Part shown: positions 34,295 to 45,784 of the stretch, one piece after another
Numbering within the stretch: position 1 is the first letter of the stretch
Layout of the letters: the number at the start of each line of letters is the position of its first letter
DNA from: Isoetes taiwanensis
Taxonomy: Eukaryota > Streptophyta > Lycopodiopsida > Isoetales > Isoetaceae
Assembly: GCA_021234155.1 (NCBI GenBank)
Contig: JAJEKV010000108.1
Location: 2,813,850-2,877,849, forward strand
DNA length: 64,000 nt
Reading direction: 5' to 3'
Translations under genes and position numbers: made by a program
Notes under the pieces: model-generated
Told to the model about the DNA's origin: nothing
What the model saw: only the letters and a program-made list of their open reading frames with translations
Database searches by the model: none

Positions 34295-34733
34295 GGTGCT
34301 TCCCGGGGTACATTCAAACACCTTAATTTGGCATTTGAGTCCATACGAGAGGAACTAGAGGGGCAATATAGAAAGGTTGGTCATATATTAGAGTTTGGCT
34401 TGCTTTGTATTTATCACTTCTTTTTATCTTCTATTTGAATTTGTTTGGTCACCTTGCATTTGTGGAAGTAGTACTTATATCTGTAACCCTTCTAGGCAGA
34501 TTTCCGACAGATTTAGTGAAATCATTTGGGACATACTTTGACTGAGGGCAATCATTTGGACATACTTTGACTGATGTCCTCCAGGATGCTATTAACATTT
34601 CCCTGCCATCCGCAGAGTTTCAATGTTAGTAACATTTCCTTGCCATCTGCAGAGTTTCAATGTTAGAGAGCTGGCAAAACTTGAAGGAATAAAACCTGTC
34701 AATAGACTCTGGGATTTGTCCAATATACAGAAG
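34295..34733 (+). CDS. Two possible small exons of an unrecognised gene
   Basis: Exon-like 34295-34375 (acceptor ACTTCCAG, donor AAAG/GTTGG) encodes GASRGTFKHLNLAFESIREE followed by LEGQYRK. Exon-like 34653-34733 (acceptor CATCTGCAG, donor AGAAG/GTTG) encodes SFNVRELAKLEGIKPVNRLW followed by DLSNIQK. Both are exactly 81 bp and phase 0, which is unlikely by chance. A third candidate after TTTGCTGCAG at 34921 meets a stop in phase, although another frame reads SIDSKICLGQHHLKDGN. I do not recognise the product. A 37-bp tandem duplication (34594-34667) repeats the second acceptor. Probably a decayed or captured gene segment. Confidence 0.3.
34594..34667. repeat. 37-bp tandem duplication containing a splice acceptor
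   Basis: AACATTTCCCTGCCATCCGC at 34594 and AACATTTCCTTGCCATCTGC at 34631 begin two similar units, each followed by AGAGTTTCAATGTTAG. Confidence 0.9.
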
Positions 34734-37159
34734 GTTGTTCCTATTTGTAGCTTCAAATGAGTGTTAAAGTCAACGTGGCAGGGATGTTCTAGAAGGCAGC
34801 ACATCTAGATATTAAGAGAAAAGTATTGTAAGAAAATTTTTCCCCTTACGAATTTTTCATGCAAACAATATTTTTCTTAGAGCATTTGGGCTTGATCACA
34901 TGATTGTTTATTTTGCTGCAGTGAATCCATTGACAGCAAAATTTGCCTTGGACAGCATCATTTAAAAGATGGAAATCAGATACCCAGTTTGGAAATTGCG
35001 ATTTTATATTGTAACAAAGAGTGCAGTGATGCAGGATCATAATGGTTTTGCCATGCAATTGGCTGGGATGGACTTCTCAAGGTGAGACTTTATCTGTTAC
35101 GTTTAGTTGATGGTTGTCTTGGTATCCCATGACACATTTCTTGGAAACTAATAATTTAGGCATTCATTTGTGTCGTTACAGTTAACTCACGTCCTGCCTA
35201 CATCAAAAGAGTGATGTTAAAGATCTACATGTTCAGAAGACTCCGTTCTATAAATTCTGCTTTGTAGAAAGCAATATGTTTGTCAATAGCTTGGATTTGC
35301 ATAACATCAAATAGAAAAGTTGGTTGCATATTTGTGGGCTTAGCTACAAATTAATTGCATATAACAGCAGCCTATATTTGAGGCAATGCTAAGTTTCAAA
35401 CATTCCTAATGGCATTATGCGAGCCATCTAATTCTTTGTTTACTTTTGAGCAGGAAAAAAAAGCATACATTGACATCAAATCTGGCTGTAATTTTGAAGT
35501 TGCCATTTGAATTAAGAGACATCTGATTATACACTTTTCTCAGACTCAGAGATATCTCATGTCATCCCATTAGGAGATTAGGCATGCTTAAACTGGGAAT
35601 GCGCTATGCATCTTACAAGTATATGATCTGCCCCATCTGTATAACCATAAGCTACAGTAAAGTCCTAGACACATCAAATACCGTCTGCAAATGGATTGAA
35701 GCTTAATGTTTTTCCCCCTTTTTTTTTTTTTTTTCAAATTATTTGACCTACGGTCATAACAAGCAAAAATATGGTATCACTCTAATACTGCAATCTTCTT
35801 TCTTTTTGTTCATTGTAGATGGACTGAGCGTAATGGCATGCATTATGATAAAATGCAGAGCTTGCATAGCAATGAAACTTAAATATGAATTCTTACAATT
35901 TTGCCATGTGATTTCTTTAGATATCAAGCATGTTGTCAATTATATTCATGTTGTATTTGTATTTTAGGAACTCTCGCTACGTTCTTACAAACAAAGATCC
36001 TAAAAACTACAGATGAGATGCCATTATTTGGTGCACTACATAATTAAAACTTTGTAGCAATGTGCTTCATAATTGGAGCGATATGTTTCAATTTCAAGAA
36101 AGATGTTTCAATGGTCGTGTTAAAGGTAGAAATCTAATTATGCCTGGTAATGTATTTAACACCACATGCTATATGCACAACAATCCCATCTTATAATTTT
36201 ATACCTCAGATCTGGATTTTTAAATGATCTTGCAATGTGCACACTCTGCACTTGATATATATTTCCAAAGTGTCTTGACATTTTCCTAAAAGTAAATGCC
36301 CCATTCATTTATAGACAAAATTCTAACAAATAAATGTTTTATTCACTCATAAACAAAACACTAACAACAATAACTTATAACCCCCATAATAATAACAACA
36401 ATGCAAAATGCTAATTCTAGAACATCAACCTTCCATAGACATTAACCTATACTTGGTTTGAACGGTAGATTGTTCGTAGTATAGATTTGAACAGATCTTA
36501 TCAACCTCATCTACTTAATTAAAAAGGTTTTTAGAGGGTTTCCCCTCACGCCTATAACATTTTTTCCGGCATTAGTTTATACTTAGGGCACCTCTTATGC
36601 TTAGAGCACCAATTTCTTATGGATATATTTACTAGACCAAGGTGCGCTTTCTTGGCACAATATTATATACATGCAATAAGGTTGCCGTAAATTTTAATGT
36701 CAATGGCTCGAGCTGTGCATACATGTCTTATATACCTTTAAGGATGTTGTCTTAATGATAAATAGAAAATATAAATCAGATTGCCCTTCATTATTGTGGC
36801 ATAATTGCCAGGGTTGAATTGAAACTTAGCCTTAGAGCACCCATTTGTTTTATGCTCACATCTAAAGGAAGAGATCTCGGAGTTAGTTGAATTGAATCTT
36901 GAGAGTCCATTTTGTGTCTTCCACATTTTTTTAGTGTGAGATCAATTTGTTATTACCAACAATATTAACGAAGTGAACTCTATAAATCTAGAAACATTAT
37001 ATAGAATCGGTAAGTTCTAATGGTAAGATGCATTCCAACTTATGCATAAACAATATGTAAAATCGACGATAAGTTTCAACTGTTGTGAAGCCTTTAAGAT
37101 GCATCCCAATTTTCGATAAGTGCGATGTCACAAAGCCTTTAAGATGCATCTAAACTTCT
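34734..37159. other. No recognisable gene
   Basis: AT-rich; only short frames. The 3' part is likely the interior of the Helitron-type elements that end at 37176-37702, whose 5' ends were not located. Confidence 0.35.
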
Positions 37160-37182
37160 GCGCGGCAACGCCGGGCACGGTC
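37160..37182 (+). mobile_element. Degenerate Helitron 3' hairpin
   Basis: GCGCGGCAACGCCGGGC is nearly the same hairpin as at 37673, but it is followed by ACGGTCGGGG without CTRR. Probably a decayed terminus or one cut by the next insertion. Confidence 0.45.
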
Positions 37183-37363
37183 GGGGATACAAAAGGTTGG
37201 CAACTTATAGAACAAGACTCACAAGTGCAAGTTTTGATACCCAAAACGCTTGGAACACGTGTAATATTCGATTAAATTTTGGTGGTGAATTCCATAATCA
37301 TATTAAATAAAATCTTTAGAAGATCCATTTTTGAAGGCATATAAATTTATGATGCTCCTTATG

Positions 37364-37392
37364 CGTGGAAGCGCCGGGTACACAATTACTAG
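37364..37392 (+). mobile_element. Helitron 3' terminus (diverged)
   Basis: GTGGAAGCGCCGGGTACACA followed by ATTACTAG: a weakened hairpin, then the CTAG end at 37389-37392. Same family as 37673-37702. Confidence 0.5.
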
Positions 37393-37672
37393 GGTGACAT
37401 TTTGAGCATAAGTTTTGGATCTGTCTTTTCAATTTTTTTACTTTAGAGATATATTTAATTGCCGCCCCACACTTCGTATAAAGCAATGTTATCTCCGTTG
37501 AAATCCACGAATGCAAAGAGAATATATTGATGATACGGCCATTAGACAATTTCAATAACGAAAATAATTACAAAAGCAAATAATATTCACTCTTGCAAAT
37601 ACCAATATGCGATGTTGTTGAAGTTACACATATTCAGTTAAAGGCCGAGTAAAAACATATGCCAGGACGTTA

Positions 37673-37702
37673 GCCCGGCAACGCCGGGCACACGTTTACT
37701 AG
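37673..37702 (+). mobile_element. Helitron 3' terminus
   Basis: A perfect 7-bp stem, GCCCGGC-AAC-GCCGGGC (37673-37689), then ACACGTTTA and CTAG at 37699-37702, followed by a host T. This is the canonical Helitron end. The GCAACGCCGGGCA core is shared with 37160-37182 and, diverged, with the minus-strand end at 63738. Confidence 0.75.
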
Positions 37703-40029
37703 TATGTTGTTCAAACTGAACTTTGTTGTTACGTCTCTGTAAGTTCTTAAGAGGTTCTCTTGGAGGAAGATATTACGCTTACAAATCTGTGGATTACTGT
37801 CGCCAGCATAATTGCAAATAGAGCATACCAGGCAGCTTAATCGAGTATACATGCTTTGTTAGCATCTTTGCATCTCAAAAATATAAAAGTATAATGGGTT
37901 TTTGTAAGTGTTTTTGTGTCTAATTCTGTTTCTAGATGCTCCACGACATGTATTTTATGAGTAATTGGTTGTTTCATGAAATTTTATATGAAAAGGTTAT
38001 GAATTGGCATCTTCACAAGGTTATGGTGTTATGTGTTGATAGTCGTGGAGATATCACTCCAACAATAAAGGGTCTATAAGAAGAAAAGCATTATAATCAG
38101 ACATGCTTGCTAATCGACATGGATACGACAGGTACATTTGAATAATTTAGTCTTCTGCCAGTTAATCGATAGCCACTTATTTGCTAGACATATGTATTAT
38201 TGCAAGCAAACCAGGGAACATAGGAGCAACAAGAGTCACTATTTATGGTTGATTTCAATGCCTATAGGTATGCTCCAGATGTTCCAGTCGTTGCAAGTCC
38301 AGGTCATTAATTCGAATGGTGAACAATCCCGTATATACAAATTGAGTAAACTACAACGGTAGGGAAGTATGAAGTTACCCGTAAAGAATTTAAGCTTAAC
38401 AGTCTAAAATAGAATGTGTTTGGACTTTGGGAAAAGAAGCTTCTTCATGCTGTCACAATTAGTGCAAATGCTATAGGGACTGTCGCTATTGTTGTTGCTC
38501 CAGCGACTGCTAAGACCCTATTAGCACTCCTACTCCACTAGTTCTCGCCGTGCTTTGCTTGTTTCTGCCCATGCACTATATATTGCCCCCTTGCTACCGT
38601 CGCAACTCCATACGCGTCTGGATCTTTATTGACCATTCACGGATAGCAATTGTACCTATGTATGGTCTCCTGATCTCGGGCTTTCCGTAGCAAACAGAAG
38701 ATTGTCTTAACTTTGCCGCGGATATGGATTTCATCTTCTTATGGAGACATGGGAGCATACAGAACATATGCTACCAGATCTGCCAGACAATCAGCATTAT
38801 TCAATGTTCAATGACTGCATAGGAAAGCAGGGACATGGGAATATCGCCTGTTACTATCGAACATGTCCAGTTGAATCCAGTTGATCTAGAGTAATATTGC
38901 AGCTTTTACATACTGTAGCAACAGACTACCCAATTAGTCAATGTGCTTATAGCGGCTGCTGGAAGAAGCCGCTTACAGAGGTCCATGGGAGCTACAACAT
39001 TTCCTTGCAATCACTGGTTTGATGACGGATGTAGGGACCTCAAACGCTTACTTCGACAGGTCACTGACCCCGATTTATGCTCAACTGCACATTTTTCAAG
39101 AAAAAGAAAGCCAGATATATATATTACAAAACATCAGCAAGAAATGTTCTATCTCCTCGACCGTCGTTCTAGGACATTCTGATGAAAGGTATCGAGTAAG
39201 CCTTTGCAGCTTATGGGGAGCATCGCTTCAGAGCAATAGGTACAATAGTTGCAACAAATTCAAAAATTCAAAAATTTGTAGAGGCGGATGGGCAGGCAAA
39301 TTCAAAATTCAAAAATTTGGAGAAGCGGATGGGCGGGCAAATTTCGAAATTTTGCGGGCAGTTATCATTTTTTTTCGAGCACTTATCTTTTCTTTTATTT
39401 TCATTTGTTACTCTTCCGTCTTCCGATAGCGCCTAGCGTCCTCAGCTTTCTCTCTCCTATTCAACCGCATTCTCTCTCTAGTGCCTTCTGATTTGAGAGT
39501 GGCCAGGAAAAAAGTGGAGTAACAAGTATATGGAGTTGCATTTATACGATGTACAGAATAGAATGACACAATCTTCGCTTCAAATCCCGGAGCCAGACTC
39601 AGGTTAGTCAGGCTCTTGTTTATATTTTTATCTTTTTAGAGTAGCATAGTCAACTACTTTCTTGGCTGCACTGTTGAGGATCCCATCAATGCTAGCATTG
39701 ATCTTTATTGTATGGAATGGCAATGCTACGACCCGACAATGATGGAGTCCAGCATAAAGGACCAGGCATTATCGGCCAAAAGAAAAGGGTGGCCGTTGCC
39801 TTCATATGAGTCACAGGAGCTAGCATAAATCAAAGGCACGGTAGAGATCCTTAGAGGATTCGGCATACTGCGAGCATCTATGGATATGTCAAAAAACTCT
39901 ATGTCCCACATTGTCAGAGCAAAGATCTCAAGCAACATGCCAACACTCATGGATAGTAGATGACTGCTGGGAGAGGTAGCAAAAAGGGGCGTGAAATCCA
40001 AACCAGCCATCAGAGCAACCAAAGGCGCA
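37703..40029. other. No recognisable gene
   Basis: Short frames without motif. It contains a 41-bp imperfect tandem duplication at about 39257-39345 (GCGGATGGGC-bearing units at 39284 and 39325). Confidence 0.4.
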
Positions 40030-40335
40030 ATGGCAGGAACAGGAGGAGGAGAAGAAGGACAAAGGCAGCCTGATCAAGCACCGCTTCAGGAGGAGGAGAA
40101 GAGGGACGAGCACCATGAGGACAAGAAGGACGAGCAAAACGAGGAACAATATTATTCTCCTGTGAAGTCTAGTGGAAAGCCAGATTTGGAAAGAACTGTT
40201 AGCGATACCAAACAGGCTACAACACACACCAAAGCTTCCACAGCGGAGAGTGCACCAGCAAAGAGAAAGAAGGAAACAAAGAGGGAGACAAGGGTTAGGA
40301 AGATATGCAAAAAATGGCGGTGCCTACCTTTGTGA
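40030..40335 (+). CDS. Hypothetical small charged protein
   Basis: An ATG at 40030 opens 101 codons: a Gly/Glu-rich start (MAGTGGGEEGQRQPDQAPLQ), an acidic Glu/Asp/Lys centre and a basic end (AKRKKETKRETRVRKICKKW). It looks like a disordered nuclear-type segment, but the composition is low-complexity and an antisense frame of 145 codons (40152-40589) overlaps it. No homology is recognised. It could be noise or a first exon. Confidence 0.25.
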   Translation: MAGTGGGEEGQRQPDQAPLQEEEKRDEHHEDKKDEQNEEQYYSPVKSSGKPDLERTVSDTKQATTHTKASTAESAPAKRKKETKRETRVRKICKKWRCLPL

Positions 40336-40933
40336 AGGTTTAATAAAAGCTTGCACTTTGAAGATTTTTGAGACTCATGTGTAGCACCCCAGTTGCTGTC
40401 CCTTATACCCAATTCACTTTCCCTTACACAACTCAGGTAGCGATGAAGAACGACCAAGCATTGGATAGCCGGATTTGCTGATGAATGAGTAGTACCAAAT
40501 ATTGCCGGAGTTGGATTCGGATCGAGTAGAAAGAGGAAGAATGAAGAGCTCGTCTCTAGTGCCAACGCCGTCGTCAGAGGAAAAAACAAAGAAAGATTTC
40601 ATCCACCATAGCTGACATGGACATAGAAAGGAAGTAAGTTTGGGTGACGTGGCATAGCTAGAATTGCAGCAAAGTGTGCACCTCGAGTTAGGCAACCCTA
40701 CTCAAAACCAAAAGTGCTGCTTTAGAAATACTGTATAGCAATTTGAGGTGCCCAAAGCATACAAATACCAGAGTAGAGTGATTTTAGAAGATAAAAACCG
40801 ACCATCAAAGGCACAATACCACCATTTTAGAAACCAGTTGTGCTGTGCTCCGTTCCGCTTAATTCATTCCCACGCGATGGTATATGGGCATATTTATGCT
40901 CCGTGAGGGAAGCTGCTCATATCTCTTCAAAAC

Positions 40934-42319
40934 ATGCGAATTGGACAACTTCAGCTGTCTAAAGTGTGTGCATCAGCTGAAGGGAGCAGTCAAATATGCA
41001 AGCTTGCTTCTGAATTGCAAAGGTGTGGCAATTTTAGAACATTACTAGAAGGCAAAAAAGTTCATGAACATATTGTAAAGGTTGGCCTTGATGGGGATCG
41101 ATATTTGATGAATTTGCTTGTAAATATGTATAGTAAATGTGGAGCTCTGCCAGAGGCTCGTGCCATCTTTGACAATATGCAGAATCGAAATACCATTTCA
41201 TGGAATATGATGGTTGCAGCTTATACTCAGCATGGCTATCTTGGGGAAGCTTTAGAGGTTTTCCAGCAGATGCCCAAGAGGGATGTTGTATCATGGAATG
41301 CTATGATAACAGGCTATGCTGAATGGGGTCATTTAGCAAATGCAGTTCAATGTTTTCAGCAGATGCCCCAGCGCAATGTGGTTTCATGGAATGCCATAAT
41401 GGCAGCATATGTCCAGTTTGGGGATCTAGACCAGGCTATCAAAATCTTTGAACAGATGCCCCAGAAAAATATTGTTTCATGGACTACGATGATTGGGGCA
41501 TATGCACGAAAAGGATGCCTCAAGGAAGCACAACAACTTTTTGAGCAGATGCCTAAACGGAATGTGGTTTCATGGAATGCTTTGATTTCTGGTTATGTCC
41601 AACAGGGACAGCTGAAGGAGGCTCTTCATCTCTTTCATCAAATGCCTCAGCAGAATGTGATATCATGGACAGCCATTATTGTGGGACATGTTCAAGGGGG
41701 GCAGATTAGGGAGGCCTACCAACTATTCCAGCAGATGCCTTATCATGATGTAGTATCCTGGACTGCCATGGTTGTTGGATTTGCCCAACAAGGCCAGTTA
41801 CAAGAAGCACTCCAACTTTTCCAAGAAATGCCTTGGCGGAATTTGATCTCTTGGAATGCCATAATTTCAGCATATGCACAACATGGATATGGTAAGGAAG
41901 CATTGGTCGCATTTCAACAAATGAAGCTGGAAAGGTTGATGCCTGATGAGTTTAGTTATAGCAGCATTCTTTCTGCATGTAGCCATGATGGCCTTGTGGA
42001 TCAAGGTTGCCAATATTTTGTTTCTGTGGGCCATGACAGTTCCATTGCACCAGTTGTGGACCATTATGACTGTATGATTGACCTTTTGGGAAGGGCTGGA
42101 TATCTGGATGATGCCGAGGCTTTCATTAATAACATGCCATTTTGTCCTAGCATCACCTCATGGAATTCCTTGCTTGGTTCATGCAGGACTTTCCATAAAT
42201 TAGAACAGGGAAGGCGCATTGCAGAATTTGTATATCAATTTGATCCAGGGAATGATGCAGCATATGTCTTGCTAGCAAACCTCTATGCAGGCAAAGCATG
42301 TGAGCAGGAAATTCAATAA
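40934..42319 (+). CDS. PLS-class PPR protein, truncated in the E motif
   Basis: A 461-residue uninterrupted frame from ATG 40934. Residues about 20-55 are a leader/L-type helix pair (ASELQRCGNFRTLLEGKKVH). From residue 56 come nine PPR motifs; Trp at 90, 121, 152, 183, 214, 245, 276 and 307 is spaced exactly 31 residues, an uninterrupted S-type array (QMPQRNVVSWNA and variants). A 35-residue motif, another repeat and an E-motif start follow (AYVLLANLYAG near 443-453), after which the frame ends in unrelated GKACEQEIQ. PPR proteins of this class bind single-stranded RNA in chloroplasts or mitochondria and direct processing or, with E/DYW domains, C-to-U editing. Without E2 and DYW this one would need a partner for editing, or it is a recent pseudogene. 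Specificity residues (5th/last): NN, ND, NN, NN, TN, NN, TD, TN, ND. Confidence 0.88.
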   Translation: MRIGQLQLSKVCASAEGSSQICKLASELQRCGNFRTLLEGKKVHEHIVKVGLDGDRYLMNLLVNMYSKCGALPEARAIFDNMQNRNTISWNMMVAAYTQHGYLGEALEVFQQMPKRDVVSWNAMITGYAEWGHLANAVQCFQQMPQRNVVSWNAIMAAYVQFGDLDQAIKIFEQMPQKNIVSWTTMIGAYARKGCLKEAQQLFEQMPKRNVVSWNALISGYVQQGQLKEALHLFHQMPQQNVISWTAIIVGHVQGGQIREAYQLFQQMPYHDVVSWTAMVVGFAQQGQLQEALQLFQEMPWRNLISWNAIISAYAQHGYGKEALVAFQQMKLERLMPDEFSYSSILSACSHDGLVDQGCQYFVSVGHDSSIAPVVDHYDCMIDLLGRAGYLDDAEAFINNMPFCPSITSWNSLLGSCRTFHKLEQGRRIAEFVYQFDPGNDAAYVLLANLYAGKACEQEIQ

Positions 42320-43950
42320 CAGTGGATCGTAGAGCCAATAATTCATTGTTTGTCATCTAATGAAGAGCCTTATTTCAATATATTGATTGTTTTCAATATA
42401 TTGATTGTTTTCAATATATTGCATTATCAGCGTACGTTTTGCTGGCAAATGTCTAGAAAGCTCATGCACAGAAGTTCTAATGATCGCATCTCTGTTTCTA
42501 AGACATTGCATTATGGTTTATCATCAATTCAAGAGGTTTGTTGTGGGAGGTTGGCATTTGCTACGGGCACACTTCTACTACATCAAAGTGAAAGTTTGAT
42601 GCTTGTTTGAGCTTTGTACTCAGGTTTTACCCTTTCCCACTTCAGTCTTAGCACGTGGCTTTTTTATTTTATTATGGATTTCTTTGACACGTTTATCTTT
42701 TTGTTACGTCATTAAGGTTGTGTACCATACGCTTTTGAGCAGCATTTGGATATTATGAATTTGCTGTCCTTGCACCATTGGATGCATATGTATGGGCACG
42801 AGGTGTAGCAGTACGCAACTGATGGGCAACAGGTAAGCTGTGTGTTTGCTATACTCTTGCTGAACGTTGCAGTAATCTGCTCATTATATGTTTGTACTGT
42901 CCGTTCTACAAGATTAGGCATTGAATTTCTATGGTGTTACACCATCGAAGCAATACATTTGAAAATATAATTTTGCTCTTCTTTGTTCCTTCTGTCCCTT
43001 ATTTTCTTACTCATAAAAATTGTATAATTATTGAGCATCTCTATTATTTACCGTTTCTTAATACCTTTAAACTTTTGATTGCAATGAACAAGATCCTAAG
43101 CTATGCAATCACGAAAATACGGGATGTTCCTTGCAGAATATTAGCATTCCATTGGACTAGGCTTGCCATTGTAGGTCTCAGCTGATATCTCTCATCTCTA
43201 CACCATCAATTATGTTGTGCCCAGGAACTCTTCATCAATAGCATCTAGAGGATAACCAAAAACTATAGTGGCATTTTAATATTTAGAACCGTTGCATTAC
43301 AGGAATGAAGAATATAGTATGGCTTTTCCACTTGATATATGCTTGAGTAGCTCGCAGGTTCCATATCTTTTACAAAAATGTTGCGACTAAGATGACTATT
43401 AAGGTCCTCAGGACTGTCAATTTCTTCCTCTATATCAGTCTCTAAAAATGTGTCTATATCATTGTATCCAACATGCTTCATTTTTTAAAGAAAGTTTTTT
43501 TGGTCACACATAATTGTAATCGGAGTAAATGTTGGCTCTCGAATTTTGGGCCGATATATATTTTGTTTGCCAGTTTTTTGGTGAGTTTGAGTTATTTGAC
43601 TTGTGGTTTTTAACATCAAAATTGTAGGTTGAATAGAAAAAATCAGAAAGAAGGTATTCGGCTCATGACTTCTGCACAAATATGCAAGTCGAATTTTTGG
43701 AAGTCAAATACCCAAGATCAAACTCTGCAAATCGAATACCAAAATCAAAATTTGCAAGTCGAATACCTGTGATTAAAATAACCTGCCAATGCTGCTCCTC
43801 AGCTCTGAACAGGTAAGCTTGTTTACACCATTTTGAGTTCTTCTAGCTAGTTACATTAGCTTTCCATGTTGCTCTTCCTTTCGATCTTCCTGCATGGTAA
43901 GGATATGTAGGCACGGAAAGGATCTGCAAGCATGCTTGATTCATGAATAG
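42320..43950. other. 3' flank of the PPR gene, no further gene seen
   Basis: Contains three 18-bp units (TTCAATATATTGATTGTT) at 42373-42420. A stretch at 42421-42470 rereads as AYVLLANV-stop and resembles the end of the PPR frame, so the E-motif region seems to have been partly duplicated there. Minus-strand frames at 43263-43481 and 43485-43679 have no motif. Confidence 0.45.
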
Positions 43951-43954
43951 ACTA

Positions 43955-45030
43955 TAACATTCTTATACTGCTTTTATCAATGATGAAAGCCACTCAAGAG
44001 ATCTCTGTCTTTTTTTCATGGCGTCTTTTGATTTTTTTTTGCTCCTTTGCTGGTAAGAATTCCTAAGCAACGTCCATCAAGCTACCTTATTTCTTCTATA
44101 ATTTGCCCTTATGAGCAGGTAGAATGCATTAGGTTAGGTTAAGTTAAATCTTTCTCAGATCATTCTTCCATCCATTCGTTTGAATATCTGAATATCTGCT
44201 GACTCTTGTAACCCATGAGCTATGTTCAAAACTTCAATGTGGATTGGCATTGATGAATTTTTTATATCAGAGAATGGATCATTCCTTATTTCCTCTATGC
44301 TTCTCAGATACATAAATCATAGGAGTGGTGTCTCCATCTTCCTTTGTGGTTGTATTGTACATAGGGGTTGTATTGTATGTATTTCGAACATACAAACCCT
44401 TCTATGGCCCTTAATTTGTATTCTGAACATATAAACCCTTCTATGACTCCGATTCTGTCTATCTTCAATCTTTCACCTATGTGGAGTCTTCCACTTATGA
44501 AACCTATAATCATTATGAATCTCAGAGCCCTCCCTTATTCTGTAGTGAGTATACATGAGAGCATGTATGGATCACACTTGCAAGTGCAACCGTCAATGCA
44601 ACTCTTTATATAACCGAGAAGTATGCAATTGTGTTGTATTCATATTTGTCATGATGAATTCTTTTTATTATTTTTTGTTGATATTAGGCTACCATTTTCC
44701 ATCTGATTTTGCATGATGAGATGGATGTAAAAATCTTTGCGAATGATAGAGCATTGTGGACTAACCCCTTAACGCACAGGAAAATGTCCAGAAATATTAA
44801 TTCCAAAAATCTTAATTGCAAGCTTCTTCTACATGGCCTCCCAACACACAAAGATCCCTGAATCCCATAGTGGAGGAGAGCCCCATATTTTCATTATCTT
44901 CTCCTCACATCCATTTCGTTCACATTTTTTTTTCTTCATTTTTTTTTTCTTTTTTTCTATATTTCTTGCTGAACATGTCTATGTTATAAGTTTCTTACCA
45001 TGCTTTTCACTATCCCTTCACACATGTTTT
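43955..45030. repeat. Segmental duplication, copy A
   Basis: Many colinear blocks are shared with 45785-47015: TGAGCAGGTAGAATGCATTA, TAGGAGTGGTGTCTCCATCT, GAGCCCTCCCTTATTCTGTA, ATATAACCGAGAAGTAT and ATAAGTTTCTTACCATGCTT, in the same order and spacing with roughly a tenth of bases different by eye. No coding content is recognised. Confidence 0.85.
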
Positions 45031-45042
45031 TTTACTAAATCA

Positions 45043-45685
45043 TATGCATCATTATCAAGAACAACATTTACCTGCTCTATTGTAGCCCCTGCATCAGTTA
45101 GAATTAAATTATGGCATGTTAATACATTCTTATATGCGTATTATATGCACACATGCCAAGTGTACCCGTTGGGTCACGGCCCCAAACAAACAGGTAGCTC
45201 TCTTTTCTCTATACGTTCCGAAGATGCGCTGCTTAATCATGATCATGATTATGATGTAAAAATGCCATACAATATTTATTATGAACCTTTATATGAATCT
45301 TATAATTTATATATGGTATTAATTATCTGAAAATCTCTTATGGGTCATCTTGTAAGATTATACCATATAAAGGTTCGTAATAAGTATTTTATGGCATTTT
45401 TATATCATGGTTGACCGGGCTATCTTTGGAGGTGTGGGGTGGCCGTATACCTCCGAATCTCTGCTGGATGGCTATATGGATGAGGCAAGGTGAGAGCCCT
45501 CTTGTGAAAAACCTGTATGTACAGAGAAAGGAGAGCACTACCTCTTTGGGGTCACGATCCAAGGCGTACGTTTGACATGTGTGCATACAATTCGTATACA
45601 AGAATTTATTAGCATGTCATGGCTAGTCCTAACTGATGCAGGGTTGCGATGGAGCAGGTAAATGTTGTTCTTGATATTGATGCAT
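45043..45685. mobile_element. Foldback element with arms of about 300 bp
   Basis: The left arm (45043-45330) reads ATCAAGAACAACATTTACCT, CCTGCATCAGTTAG, GCACACATGCCAAGTGTACC and AAAAATGCCATA. The right arm (about 45360-45685) is its diverged reverse complement. The two arms give similar translations on opposite strands (YMHTCQVYPL and CMHTCQTYAL), which is an effect of the inverted repeat and not a gene. It separates the two copies of the segmental duplication. Confidence 0.75.
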
Positions 45686-45784
45686 GATGATTTCGAGTTT
45701 GAATGCCTACATAATGCTTCCTTCCCACTTAGTCCTGGTGGACTATCCTGTGGTGTGTATTTGTTGTTCAGATAGTCCTTGTGG

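Noticed and set aside
40152-40589. 145-codon minus-strand frame
   Set aside because: Antisense to a low-complexity plus-strand frame; hydrophobic-run composition only, no recognised domain.
45389-45601. Pair of similar peptides on opposite strands (45.1-45.6 kb)
   Set aside because: Explained by the inverted repeat of the foldback element, not by two genes.
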